This document shows positions 7,001 to 15,584 of a stretch of DNA of 64,000 nucleotides, one piece after another. The translations under genes were made by a program, and so were the position numbers. The stretch comes from a virus. The stretch lies in IMG/VR virus record IMGVR_UViG_3300035698_029335, positions 1-64,000 of that record; one strand, written 5' to 3'. Below the pieces are notes generated by a model. That model had not been told where the DNA came from. It saw only the letters and a list, made by a program, of their open reading frames with translations, and did not search any database. Every line of letters starts with the position of its first letter. Within the stretch, counting starts at the first letter, position 1.

Positions 7001-8887
7001 TCAAAAACATATATTAGTGAATACTTTTCGTAACTTAGAGACATATTCTTCTGGGTCTGGCGGCATCAATGAGATTAGCCGCTTTGATTCATAGAAAGTC
7101 GGTCTATTCCACATCGGAAAATAAGATGGATGGGTAAAGACATATGTTTCATACCTATCACCTGACACGCATTCTCCCACTCTACAATTTGAAGTATTGG
7201 CTGCTACATTATCTTGATTATATCCCGACCAAGTCTGACCTATTTCATCCGTCATTAAAATGATGTATGGATACGCATCATCTCTCCAACTAATAGCCAA
7301 TGGATTCATCAGCGAAGCCAAGTCATGCATAACATCATAGCTTGGCTCTAATGCTGGATAATCGCATACAATAGAGCTGAGAACAGCTATGAATTGTGTC
7401 ACGCTGACCAAATCAGTAATGACTGCATAAGGCTGATCAGGCGTGACAATATTAACTTCAGCTGGAAATATAACCAAACCAAAGTTGTGTTCGAGTGCCT
7501 GAAACTCTGCCACATATGTGCCCAACCCAATTGCTATTGCGGCAATGTATTCACACATTGATTCTGACCCGTCTATTGCGAAGATTATATCTACCTTGTC
7601 GTGTATGTCCAAATCTTCATCAATTTCACCATCACAATCATTGTCTTTTCCGTCGCAAACTTCTTCTTCTGGTCCAATCGCCCCTATACATTGACTCCAC
7701 TCTCCTGCTATACACGTATTTGCCCCCATTCTGCACTCACCTATGATTGCATATGCAGAGCCTGTGTCTCCGCACGAGCCACTAAAGTTGTCAACCTCCC
7801 CGTCACAATCATCATCATAGTTGTTGCATTCTTCTGTACTATTACTCAGATAATAACAAATGCCCCATTCACCATTGATATCGCATTCTTTCGTACCAAC
7901 ACCGCAACCCAAATACTCTCCAGTAAGTCTATCGACGGTATCGCTAGCACAAAGCGTAAATGTGCCTGGTACACACAGACAATCTTCGTCTATATCTCCA
8001 TCACAATCATTATCGAGCCCGTCACATACTTCTATGGATGGTTGTGGTGCGCTGCAGCTGCCCCATGCTCCTCTTGAGCACGTCTCAACACCGTTTCCGC
8101 ATATTGTCGAACAAGCACGTGCTAAATCATCATCTATTCGCCCGTTGCAATCATTGTCCCTATCATCACATAGCTCTGGTGTTGCAATAACCTGCTCAAA
8201 GCAATATAATTCTCCATTAAAACAATGATACACACCTTGTCGGCACATACCGATCTCTCGGCTGTCACCACAAGCCATACCCTCTATGTCAACGTCATCG
8301 TCTACTTCACCATTGCAATTATTATCCCTTCCGTCACACAATTCGGCTGACCATGGTGCTTGAAGAGGGTCGTTGTCATCACAATCATTGCATGCTGGAT
8401 AACCATCATTGTCAGCGTCTGTAGTTTCATCCAACGGCACAATGCCATCACAATTATTATCAATACCATCACACTCTTCAGGTGCACCTGGGTTTATGTT
8501 CGGATCATTGTCGTCACAATCATTCTGGCATACCGTAAAGCCATCTCTATCGTTGTCATAACCTTCATCTATATAAGAATCGCAATTGTTGTCTCTGCCA
8601 TCACATAGCTCTTCACTTGGCAGTACGTAGCCGAAACAATATACTTCAAAATCTTCCGTACAGCGCGTTGTACCGGTCCTGCACTCGCCGGTAGTATCCA
8701 CTACCCTCAGTTTATCTCCAGTTATAACTAAATTATCGACAACGTAACAAGCTTCGGTTTGTGGACACGTTCTATGTAATTTTTGGTCACACTCACAGCC
8801 ACTTAAAATATATAACAGCAAGAGTGGTAAACACAGGCTTGCTTTAATCTGTTTTGTTTTCAACGTAACCCCCATAAAAAATGCCAT
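7001..8887 (-). CDS. Lipoprotein with MopE-type repeats and a C-terminal VWA domain
   Basis: The N-terminus has a hydrophobic signal and lipobox ILSG-C (cysteine at about residue 31). Seven copies of the C-D-G-x-D-N-(N/D)-C-D-G-x-(I/V)-D-E motif follow, plus two calcium-type DNDxDG...DCDDNDP units. These are the repeats known as putative metal-binding motif of MopE-like proteins. From about residue 435 a von Willebrand A domain begins, with a complete MIDAS start (DGSES) and later TDE. The protein should be secreted and metal-bound. Such architectures are typical of secreted proteins of myxobacteria and relatives, so it was probably taken from the host. It may act in host-surface modification or as a virion adhesin. 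It has its own promoter at 8917-8945. Confidence 0.8.
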   Translation of the reverse strand: MAFFMGVTLKTKQIKASLCLPLLLLYILSGCECDQKLHRTCPQTEACYVVDNLVITGDKLRVVDTTGECRTGTTRCTEDFEVYCFGYVLPSEELCDGRDNNCDSYIDEGYDNDRDGFTVCQNDCDDNDPNINPGAPEECDGIDNNCDGIVPLDETTDADNDGYPACNDCDDNDPLQAPWSAELCDGRDNNCNGEVDDDVDIEGMACGDSREIGMCRQGVYHCFNGELYCFEQVIATPELCDDRDNDCNGRIDDDLARACSTICGNGVETCSRGAWGSCSAPQPSIEVCDGLDNDCDGDIDEDCLCVPGTFTLCASDTVDRLTGEYLGCGVGTKECDINGEWGICYYLSNSTEECNNYDDDCDGEVDNFSGSCGDTGSAYAIIGECRMGANTCIAGEWSQCIGAIGPEEEVCDGKDNDCDGEIDEDLDIHDKVDIIFAIDGSESMCEYIAAIAIGLGTYVAEFQALEHNFGLVIFPAEVNIVTPDQPYAVITDLVSVTQFIAVLSSIVCDYPALEPSYDVMHDLASLMNPLAISWRDDAYPYIILMTDEIGQTWSGYNQDNVAANTSNCRVGECVSGDRYETYVFTHPSYFPMWNRPTFYESKRLISLMPPDPEEYVSKLRKVFTNICF

Positions 8888-8916
8888 AATTCCTATAAAG
8901 CCATGGCTCTATATTC

Positions 8917-8945
8917 ATTATAGCACAGTGTTCTAATTTTGTCAA
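8917..8945 (-). promoter_or_regulatory. Sigma70-like promoter
   Basis: TTGACA, 17-base spacer, perfect TATAAT on the minus strand, 30 bases before the MopE/VWA lipoprotein. It lacks the GATCTG box seen elsewhere. Confidence 0.75.
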
Positions 8946-8948
8946 CAA

Positions 8949-9293
8949 CTAAATTGCAACTGGTGACGATAAATATTCAAATCTAATAACACCAGGTATC
9001 CGTATCACTTCCTTTTTGATCCTCAAAAAGTTACCTGACACTGATTTTTGCCTAAGAGGAGAAGTGTCAATTTTCAACGTTATCTTAGAGTAATTGTTGC
9101 CTCCAGAATCACGATGCTCTCCCATGTCCACAATCGTAACGCCTTCGATCGCTCTAATATCAGAAAGTATACTTCCTTTCGTTCTTTTTACTGACATACC
9201 TATGACTAAAGCACAATCGATACTGAAGATGTCGGACTTACCATCTTTAGCTTCTGTCAGGAATTTGCGAAATGATTCGTATTGTTTTTTCAT
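8949..9293 (-). CDS. Hypothetical protein, 114 aa
   Basis: A compact alternation of strands and helices (GVTIVDMGEHRD, YSKITLKIDTSPL, RIKKEVIRIPGVIRFEY) suggests a ferredoxin-like alpha/beta fold, with no catalytic motif. The start at ATG 9293 has no competing codon nearby. Small proteins of this sort occur in T4-like phages with no known role. Confidence 0.6.
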   Translation of the reverse strand: MKKQYESFRKFLTEAKDGKSDIFSIDCALVIGMSVKRTKGSILSDIRAIEGVTIVDMGEHRDSGGNNYSKITLKIDTSPLRQKSVSGNFLRIKKEVIRIPGVIRFEYLSSPVAI

Positions 9294-9339
9294 AGCTATT
9301 ACCTCTTATACTAAGTAGCAAAAGTGCACCTAAACACAC

Positions 9340-9819
9340 CTACAAGATCGAATCATCGCTTCCTTTCTTTTTCTTCCTGCTCACATCCAGACTTGTAATG
9401 CCCTCAGACCAGAAATGTTTGTTTCTTCGCTCATCAATGATGAACTCAACAGCTAGTCTATTTGTAAATCCAGGCAATACTTTTACAGCATACAGACTTG
9501 CGTCTTTTTTGCTTCTCCAGCGTGCTACTACTGGCTCCAAATTACCATACAATGACCGGGGCTTTTTCTTTTGATATTTTTTTCTTACTGGAGGCTTCGA
9601 TAAGAAAGACGCACAGTGCTCAATCAATTCACCTTCACTCATACCTTCATCATAATACTTTTTGTAGTCCACTTCTAAGTAAGCCATGACTACCCAAGCG
9701 CTAATGCCATAACCAGGAATATTATAGCTACACTGAGAATACCTGCCTGACTTTTCCTCAACACTGTCTGTATATTTAGACTTCTTAAGAGACACGAATT
9801 TACATTGAATTTCTTGCAT
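9340..9819 (-). CDS. Hypothetical protein, 159 aa
   Basis: A lysine/tyrosine-rich protein with an alpha/beta pattern: YLEVDYKKYYDEGMS, a basic middle (RKKYQKKKPRS), then SLYAVKVLPGFTNRLAVEFII. Ends in a basic run. It shares its start base region with the glutaredoxin stop (overlap at 9819). Not recognised. Confidence 0.6.
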   Translation of the reverse strand: MQEIQCKFVSLKKSKYTDSVEEKSGRYSQCSYNIPGYGISAWVVMAYLEVDYKKYYDEGMSEGELIEHCASFLSKPPVRKKYQKKKPRSLYGNLEPVVARWRSKKDASLYAVKVLPGFTNRLAVEFIIDERRNKHFWSEGITSLDVSRKKKKGSDDSIL

Positions 9820-10124
9820 TACTCTCCCTTGTTCTTTTCGTATTTTTCTTTTGCCTTTCTTGCTTTATTCTCTTTATCAAAGAATTCTTCAAGCTCTTGG
9901 AATCCGCCAATAAAAGTGTCTTCCTTTGTCATGTCAGAGAAGTCTTCTTTCAATAAGATAATAGGCACTGTGTTTTGCCCCACTCTCGTTGCGATATTAT
10001 CTAACACTTCCGGCGCGAAGTCCATCACAGTTACAACAAACCTCTCCTCTTCTTTGCGCAATAAAGAGATTGCGTGTTTGCAGTACTGACAATCTGTTTT
10101 GGTATACATTTGAAATACTCTCAT
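9819..10124 (-). CDS. Glutaredoxin
   Basis: Thioredoxin-fold protein of 101 residues with the active-site motif CQYC at residues 12-15 (YTKTDCQYCKHA), the cis-proline region NTVPIILL, and the GG motif in FIGGFQELEEF. Phage glutaredoxins commonly supply electrons to ribonucleotide reductase; a class II reductase is encoded at 43814-45739, so that partner is plausible but unproven. A charged lysine-rich tail follows the domain. Confidence 0.85.
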   Translation of the reverse strand: MRVFQMYTKTDCQYCKHAISLLRKEEERFVVTVMDFAPEVLDNIATRVGQNTVPIILLKEDFSDMTKEDTFIGGFQELEEFFDKENKARKAKEKYEKNKGE

Positions 10125-10130
10125 GGTTTC

Positions 10131-10385
10131 CTACCCCTTTAATAGATGCCGACCGGCTTCACTAATTATTGTTTTTGATAACTCGGCTGGTAAACCTTCA
10201 ACAATGAATTTCTCACCAGCTGTTGTTGTTATTTCTGTATAGTTTTTAGCTCCACCTTCTTCTGACAAGATTTCTCCAAAACTATACACCTGCATGCTAC
10301 CGATGATCTCTGGATTAACATGCTTGACTTTTGTGGTTACGTTGCCATCTGCAAGTACCACCACTTCTTTAACTTCTATTAACAT
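10131..10385 (-). CDS. Hypothetical protein, 84 aa
   Basis: Mostly predicted strand: EVKEVVVLADGNV, TEITTTAGEKFIVEGLPAELSKTII. Overlaps the upstream gene's end by 17 bases. It lies in a tight run from GroEL to glutaredoxin. No recognised family. Confidence 0.55.
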   Translation of the reverse strand: MLIEVKEVVVLADGNVTTKVKHVNPEIIGSMQVYSFGEILSEEGGAKNYTEITTTAGEKFIVEGLPAELSKTIISEAGRHLLKG

Positions 10386-10620
10386 CCTGTCCTCCTTTTA
10401 ACAACCTTATGTTCCTACTATCCACCCAATGTATTCCGCTCTCCGTCCACACACACAATAATTGCAGCGTACCTTCTGGCACAGATGAAATTAAAATGCC
10501 ACGCTCCATTCTCTTAGTCGCAATGGCGATGTGAAAATCGCCATCCTTGTTCTTTTGGTGGAGATATGCATTCTGCAGTATTTCTATTGGCTCACCTGGC
10601 ACTAGACTGGTAAAGATCAT
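10369..10620 (-). CDS. Small protein, possible divergent GDLV-family member
   Basis: An 83-residue protein whose layout resembles the family: SLVPGEPIEIL in place of xxVGDLVxxL, then GILISSVPEGTLQLLCVW and NIRLLK. The GD motif is replaced by GE. Its ATG overlaps the upstream TGA (ATGA). Relationship is inferred from pattern only. Confidence 0.5.
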   Translation of the reverse strand: MIFTSLVPGEPIEILQNAYLHQKNKDGDFHIAIATKRMERGILISSVPEGTLQLLCVWTESGIHWVDSRNIRLLKGGQDVNRS

Positions 10621-10883
10621 TCTGTTGTGTCGCTAGGAGCTTTCCCTGAAGCTTCAAGCATTGCAGCTGCTTCAGACATCTGTTTATCAATCAGAATCAG
10701 CATCTCTCTGAAGTTTTCTATTATTCCTGGTAGCTCCACTTTACTGCATCTTGATATTTCTTCTCTTGCCACCTTTAGGCAATGCGCCTGCGCACGATGC
10801 ACTGCTTGTACTGCAGCTACATAGACATCATCCTCGTGCAGAGTGAGGCTGCTACGAAAAACCCTCATCTCTTCTATGCTCAT
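10617..10883 (-). CDS. Hypothetical helical protein, 88 aa
   Basis: Almost wholly helical by composition (VAAVQAVHRAQAHCLKVAREEI, ENFREMLILIDKQMSEAAAML). Start overlaps the groEL stop (ATGA), so it is translationally coupled to the chaperonin. No GroES-like sequence is visible in it. Confidence 0.55.
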   Translation of the reverse strand: MSIEEMRVFRSSLTLHEDDVYVAAVQAVHRAQAHCLKVAREEISRCSKVELPGIIENFREMLILIDKQMSEAAAMLEASGKAPSDTTE

Positions 10884-12451
10884 TTTACCTCCAGAACAGC
10901 ATGACTGGTAGTAATCAAAGTGCCAGCTACCGATACTGCGTTTTGCAGAGCAACTCTAGTAACCTTTACTGGGTCAATTATGCCAGCCTGGATCATGTCT
11001 ACAAGCTTACCAGTGGCTACATTATATCCTTTACCATCTCTACTCTTCAATACATCAACAATTGCCAACTCTGCATTACCGCAAGCATTAACAATCATTT
11101 GTCGCAATGGAGCCTCGCAAGCTTTACTGACTATCGATACGCCTAGAGACTGAACATCGTTATCTACTTTCAGCTTCTTCAATACGGAACTAGCACGCAA
11201 TAGAGCGGTGCCACCTCCCGCAACAATTCCTTCTTCTTGCGCCGATCTGACGGCAGAAAGTGCATCTTCAATTCGATGCTTCGTTTCAATCATTTCGACC
11301 TCTGTTGAGCCACCAACATGAATAACTGCTACACCACTAGCTAGCCTAGTTATCCGCTCTTGCAGCTTTTCGCATGTATGAAGGTCGTCGGTATGCGCGA
11401 TTTCGTTTTGCAGACTTTCAATGCGTTGAGATAGCTCCTCATCATCAAATTCACCACCGATAATAGTAGTAGTAAATAGGTTCGCTTCTAGCGTCTCACA
11501 AGTGCCAAAGTCACCAAGTTTTACACCCTTAAGATCGTTGCCTGTCACCTTTGTCATAAAGGTAGCACCAACTGCGCATGCTAAGTCTTCAAGGATGCTT
11601 TGTCTTTCGCTACCGAATGCAGGCGGTTTAATTGCAATGACCTTCAGTGTGCCCTTCACCGAGTTCGTGATAATAGAGGCGAGAGCAGCCTCAGCCACCT
11701 CATCTGCGATGATAACCAGCGGTCTCTTCTCCCTGGCTGCCAACTCAAGAGCAGGCATCATAGAGTCAACCTTAGTGATTTTTTCATCAGTAATAAGAAT
11801 TAACGGCTCACTGTATTTGACACTGCCAGTTCGCTCATTTGTTGCAAGTATCTTTGCTGCTAACCCACTTCTAATAGTGAACCCTTCAAGGAAAGACAAT
11901 TCGGTCTGTAAAGACTTTCCTTCTTTCACCGTAATACTACCATCTTTACCGACTGTATCGATTGCTTCTGCAATCACACTTCCAACAACATTATCATTGT
12001 TTGCTGATATTGTTGCAACATGCCTTAGGTCTTGTAGGGTTCGCACCGGGACTGCTTTTTCTTTTAGAGCCTCAACTAGTGCTGCTAGAGCCTTGTCCAT
12101 ACCACGTTTGAGTTCGATTGGCGGTGCACCTGCTGCTAGGTGTGGTTGAGCGGCAACCAATAACGCTCTTGCGAGAACTGTACTAGTAGTGGTTCCGTCG
12201 CCAACTGTATTGTTCGTTTCTTCTGCTGCCTGCTTGATTATTTGCGCACCTGCATCTTCAAAAGGATCCTCTAGGTCCACAAACCTACTAACAGTAACGC
12301 CATCTTTTGTCACTATAGGTCTCTTTCCTTCTTGCTGCAAAATGACATTTCGTCCGCGAGGACCCATTGTCGCTGCTACATTGTCAGCCAATTTGTTGAC
12401 ACCTGCGAGCGTCTTAGCCGTCAGGAGTTCGTTATCTAAAAATTCTTTCAT
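10880..12451 (-). CDS. groL: Phage-encoded GroEL-type chaperonin
   Basis: Full-length group I chaperonin of 523 residues: start VNKLADNVAATMGPRGRNVIL, the ATP-site motif VGDGTTTSTVLA, apical-domain features, and VAGGGTALLRA near the C-terminus. It ends in HAVLEVK without the usual Gly-Gly-Met tail. It would fold phage or host proteins; some jumbo and marine phages encode such chaperonins, apparently for virion proteins. No groES lies in this window, so it may use a host co-chaperonin or work alone. It has a promoter at 12487-12515. Confidence 0.93.
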   Translation of the reverse strand: MKEFLDNELLTAKTLAGVNKLADNVAATMGPRGRNVILQQEGKRPIVTKDGVTVSRFVDLEDPFEDAGAQIIKQAAEETNNTVGDGTTTSTVLARALLVAAQPHLAAGAPPIELKRGMDKALAALVEALKEKAVPVRTLQDLRHVATISANNDNVVGSVIAEAIDTVGKDGSITVKEGKSLQTELSFLEGFTIRSGLAAKILATNERTGSVKYSEPLILITDEKITKVDSMMPALELAAREKRPLVIIADEVAEAALASIITNSVKGTLKVIAIKPPAFGSERQSILEDLACAVGATFMTKVTGNDLKGVKLGDFGTCETLEANLFTTTIIGGEFDDEELSQRIESLQNEIAHTDDLHTCEKLQERITRLASGVAVIHVGGSTEVEMIETKHRIEDALSAVRSAQEEGIVAGGGTALLRASSVLKKLKVDNDVQSLGVSIVSKACEAPLRQMIVNACGNAELAIVDVLKSRDGKGYNVATGKLVDMIQAGIIDPVKVTRVALQNAVSVAGTLITTSHAVLEVK

Positions 12452-12486
12452 CCTTTCCTCGTAATATTTGTTAAAAACACCCTTCC

Positions 12487-12515
12487 ATAGTACAACACTT
12501 TCTGCCTTTTGTAAA
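12487..12515 (-). promoter_or_regulatory. Sigma70-like promoter of groEL
   Basis: TTTACA, 17-base spacer, TACTAT on the minus strand, 36 bases before the groEL start. No GATC box. Confidence 0.55.
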
Positions 12516-12524
12516 GCTCTAAAT

Positions 12525-13499
12525 CTATGTTCCGGTAAATTCTTTCATGATAGAGTCTAAATCCTCATCACTGTCCAGATCCTTGGTCGAACTACGAACA
12601 CTGAGCTTGATTGCGGCGGTAAAGCTATGTCGACCATTGTGTGACATATGCGGCTTCACTCGGAACCTTACATTCGCCTTCTCTCCGCTACCTTTGAATA
12701 GTGGGGCTCCAAACGTTCTTTCTTCATCGAAAGAATATAGACCTTTACCTCTTATTTGTATAAAATTGTCACCTTTACTTGAATAATAAGTAGCTATATT
12801 TGCAAAATCTATTCCTGCTTTGAAGTCACTTTTTTCACCAAACCACTCTCTATTCAATTTGTCTCTGAATTCGCCAGTTCTCATCGATGGTTTTAGACCG
12901 ACTATAATATTGCCTTTTATATGCAAGCATTCATCTGAAATATCTCTAAAGAGAGCACGCTTGTCTAGGTATTCGGATAAATAATCTTGATATAAGCTTG
13001 AGAATATCGCTTCATTCTTGCGGAAACCCTTTGTTTTAATCGGGCACCATTTGCCTGTCTGTATATTGAAGCCGAGGGTAAACTGCCCATAATCAGCCCC
13101 ACATGACGTTTTTAACTCTATATTTAAAGTATTCTCTTTACTTATTATTTGCAAATCTGAACCGTGACTAAATCCGGCTGTCTGAACATTTACACCTAAA
13201 CTGTTGTATTTTCCTTGAATATAATCCGCCTTTTGCTTTTCATAATCGGCTCCTGTGTTAGCCGCACAACCTTTACTACTATCCGGCTTAACTAATATAG
13301 TGACCGAACCCGTGTTGTCCTTCTTTTTTAACTGACCCAGTGAACTGCCTCTTATAGGATCGTACAAAAACCCTCTATCTATGAACACTTCTCTCATCTC
13401 TGTCATTACACTTTGTCGCGCTGCTCTTGGCACCAAAACCTTTATTGTATTTCTACCAACTATCTTGGTTTCATATTTTAACTCTTGTATAGCTTGCAA
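12525..13499 (-). CDS. Hypothetical protein, about 324 aa, possible PD-(D/E)xK nuclease-like motif
   Basis: The middle of the protein has GSDLQII...NIELKTS, which fits the spacing and shape of a PD-(D/E)xK nuclease core (acidic residue, strand, E-x-K). The following QFTLGF could be the next strand. No second family marker is seen, and an unrelated virion protein remains possible. The first usable codon is TTG at 13499, but the frame stays open upstream for about 20 codons without an ATG (including KIVPDSNANLVSAL), so the true start is uncertain. Confidence 0.6.
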   Translation of the reverse strand: MQAIQELKYETKIVGRNTIKVLVPRAARQSVMTEMREVFIDRGFLYDPIRGSSLGQLKKKDNTGSVTILVKPDSSKGCAANTGADYEKQKADYIQGKYNSLGVNVQTAGFSHGSDLQIISKENTLNIELKTSCGADYGQFTLGFNIQTGKWCPIKTKGFRKNEAIFSSLYQDYLSEYLDKRALFRDISDECLHIKGNIIVGLKPSMRTGEFRDKLNREWFGEKSDFKAGIDFANIATYYSSKGDNFIQIRGKGLYSFDEERTFGAPLFKGSGEKANVRFRVKPHMSHNGRHSFTAAIKLSVRSSTKDLDSDEDLDSIMKEFTGT

Positions 13500-13632
13500 C
13501 GCACTAACAAGATTAGCGTTACTGTCGGGAACTATTTTACACCTCTTTCTCGAAATCCCTTTCTGGTTTAATTAACGTTCGAACTCTTTCGCGAACCTTT
13601 CGTACTCTTCATTGTCGAACCCTGGTGTGCCT

Positions 13633-14403
13633 TCAAGAACACTTGATTTCTTGTAGGATCTTATCTAAAGGTAAGTTGCCAGGATCTGTCTTTTCACTGG
13701 TCAAGTGATAGTGACCCAAGACACCCTTAAATGTACCATTGACCACTCTTTTTTCGACACCACGAACTAGGCTACCATCTTTATTCAACGGAGCTTCTAA
13801 GTGTATGTTATGTGCCGTACAAACAGCTTTCGTCAGGGCTTTCAGAGCCTCTACTTGTATTGGATAAAAACCTAAGTACGGCTTCAATTTCCTGCCATGA
13901 ATTTCATCATCATTGATGACCGGTCTTAATGGCTGCTGTTTTTCTTTGTAGCGTTTATTGAATTTCGCCTTGACTGGATTTGCTATCTCCACCCCGACGG
14001 AATGAGTATTGATACCTCGGGCATGCCAGGCAATGTCTTTTGTGTCTAGCAGTTGATATATGGTACCGTCATTATCGATACCGAAGTGCACAGACAAGCC
14101 ACGTTCTTTAGTCACATCGATCATCTGTTGTGTGTTGATACATGCATCCCAATGTACAGCAAACATCCTTGGGTGGCGCTTGCTTCTTTTCTTATAGTTT
14201 GCTGATTCGTAGCCGGGTCCACCTTTGTCAAACCTTACCACTTGATCCCACTCAATGAGTACTTCTTTACCGTTGCAGAGTATATAATTCTTTTGGCTAA
14301 GAAGTTGCTTGACTCGTTTGGTACGGAACACATTATCGTTCTGTTCTAATGTATCTTCTTTTGCCACACTTTTCTTACCAAGCAACTTCTTTAACCAATT
14401 CAT
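13633..14403 (-). CDS. N-acetylmuramoyl-L-alanine amidase (Amidase_2)
   Basis: Zinc amidase of the T7 lysozyme/PGRP fold. The motifs are FAVHWDA (first zinc histidine), LSVHFGIDNDGTIYQL, AWHARGINTHSVGVEI, and GHYHLTSEKTDPG with the second histidine and the zinc-binding aspartate. Total length is 256 residues, with a polar lead of about 75 residues before the domain and no signal peptide. It should cut the bond between N-acetylmuramic acid and L-alanine, as an endolysin. Most likely it acts at lysis; a virion role is also possible. Confidence 0.88.
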   Translation of the reverse strand: MNWLKKLLGKKSVAKEDTLEQNDNVFRTKRVKQLLSQKNYILCNGKEVLIEWDQVVRFDKGGPGYESANYKKRSKRHPRMFAVHWDACINTQQMIDVTKERGLSVHFGIDNDGTIYQLLDTKDIAWHARGINTHSVGVEIANPVKAKFNKRYKEKQQPLRPVINDDEIHGRKLKPYLGFYPIQVEALKALTKAVCTAHNIHLEAPLNKDGSLVRGVEKRVVNGTFKGVLGHYHLTSEKTDPGNLPLDKILQEIKCS

Positions 14404-14420
14404 TTTATTCCCCTCGTTAT

Positions 14421-15137
14421 CTATACAATAATGTCAGCAATCCCAAACTTGACTGCTTCTTCTGCAGATAAATAGACGTTCATCTTGCGAGCCATCATTT
14501 TGTCCAGCTGTTTTTCTGTCATTTTGGTCTCTTTAACAAGAGCTGCCAAGTATTGTTGTTGTGTATACATGATTTCGGTGACCTCATTCTCGATGTCATG
14601 ACTTGCGCCATGGGTTCCAGATTGAACTGAGTGGATCATAACACGACAATTTTTACCGATTTTGCGATTACCTTTCGTTCCGGCTGCTAACAAAAGCACA
14701 CCTGCAGACATAACAGAGCCTAAGCCAAAGGTATTGATATCACAGTCTTCTTGCACCATCTTCATCACATCATAGAGGGCAAACATACCAAGAGCGCTGC
14801 CACCTGGTGTGTTAATAATAAAATCAATAGGCTGCAAAATATCAACCAAATCCACAAAGAATTCAGCCTCCGGGTCTGATTCGAACATCTTTCGCTCTTG
14901 CTTAGTAAGGTCCCTGGGAACCTGCTTTATGCGCGCCTCATGCAGTGTTAGGAGCTTATATAAGACTTCCTCGGTCTTATCATCGTTCACGGGACCACAG
15001 AGCCCGACCATTCGAAAGTCTTTATTTTTTTGCAAAAATTCCTTCGCATTATCCGTAAGCTTAGGTTTGGACTTAGACTTCATTACTCTTTTAGTCTTTG
15101 TCTTTGCTTTAGAATTATTTTCTTTACCGCTCATCAT
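14421..15137 (-). CDS. clpP: ClpP-like serine protease
   Basis: Caseinolytic-protease fold: INTPGGSALGMFALYDVM, then GSVMSAGVLLLAAGTKGNR containing the nucleophilic serine (GSVMSAG), and IHSVQSG with the catalytic histidine. The N-terminal 30 residues are lysine-rich and not part of the fold. The start is ATG 15137, overlapping the upstream stop (TAATG). Phage ClpP proteins often act as prohead maturation proteases; head genes are not in view, so host-type Clp function is the alternative. Confidence 0.85.
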   Translation of the reverse strand: MMSGKENNSKAKTKTKRVMKSKSKPKLTDNAKEFLQKNKDFRMVGLCGPVNDDKTEEVLYKLLTLHEARIKQVPRDLTKQERKMFESDPEAEFFVDLVDILQPIDFIINTPGGSALGMFALYDVMKMVQEDCDINTFGLGSVMSAGVLLLAAGTKGNRKIGKNCRVMIHSVQSGTHGASHDIENEVTEIMYTQQQYLAALVKETKMTEKQLDKMMARKMNVYLSAEEAVKFGIADIIV

Positions 15138-15433
15138 TATGCACCCTTGTTTAATATTTTTATGTTTGCTTCTTCTATCCACTCGCTGCTGCCTCCGCCT
15201 TGGAACAACACTTCCACTATCAGATAGATATCGTAGTTATCTGTTGGTCTTGACGACCACCTTGGAATCGACATCCTCTCTTTATATGTCGCTGTATCAA
15301 CCTTTTCAACACCCATGAGTATGCCAATGGGATTACCAGCTCTCACAACATGCTTAACTAACACCCCTCCAACGGTATACTTTTTGTAAGCTCCATACAG
15401 GGTATGAACTCGACGGTGATGCGCAATACTCAT
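15137..15433 (-). CDS. Divergent GDLV-family-like small protein
   Basis: A 98-residue protein with YTVGGVLVKHVV in the place of the VGDLV motif, then PIGILMGVEKV and ANIKILNKGA. The layout (motif, GI-V strand, terminal I-L/S-K) matches the family but the GD dipeptide is GG. Coupled to clpP by TAATG. Confidence 0.5.
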   Translation of the reverse strand: MSIAHHRRVHTLYGAYKKYTVGGVLVKHVVRAGNPIGILMGVEKVDTATYKERMSIPRWSSRPTDNYDIYLIVEVLFQGGGSSEWIEEANIKILNKGA

Positions 15434-15434
15434 G

Positions 15435-15584
15435 TTATCTCTGAATTGTTTTTTCTTCTTGGTCCTGTGCTAGTCTTTTTACCTGCAGGGCTTTCATATT
15501 CACCCGAAAGGCTTCTTCTTTTTCCGCGAAGGTCTGCTCAGGCTTGTGTTTTTTGTAGATTTCTTTTGGCGATAACTTCTTCAT
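15435..15584 (-). CDS. Small hypothetical protein, 49 aa
   Basis: Starts with ATGA overlap with the upstream gene and ends two bases before the next ATG. Sequence is charged and helical (MKKLSPKEIYKKHKPEQTF, then EKEEAFRVNMKALQVKRLAQ). Tight coupling on both sides supports it. Not recognised. Confidence 0.55.
   Translation of the reverse strand: MKKLSPKEIYKKHKPEQTFAEKEEAFRVNMKALQVKRLAQDQEEKTIQR

Noticed and set aside
13571-13650. Short open frame after the amidase (GFDNEEYERFAKEFER)
   Set aside because: The composition looks coding, but there is no start codon in frame; it would need a frameshift at the amidase stop, for which I see no slippery site.
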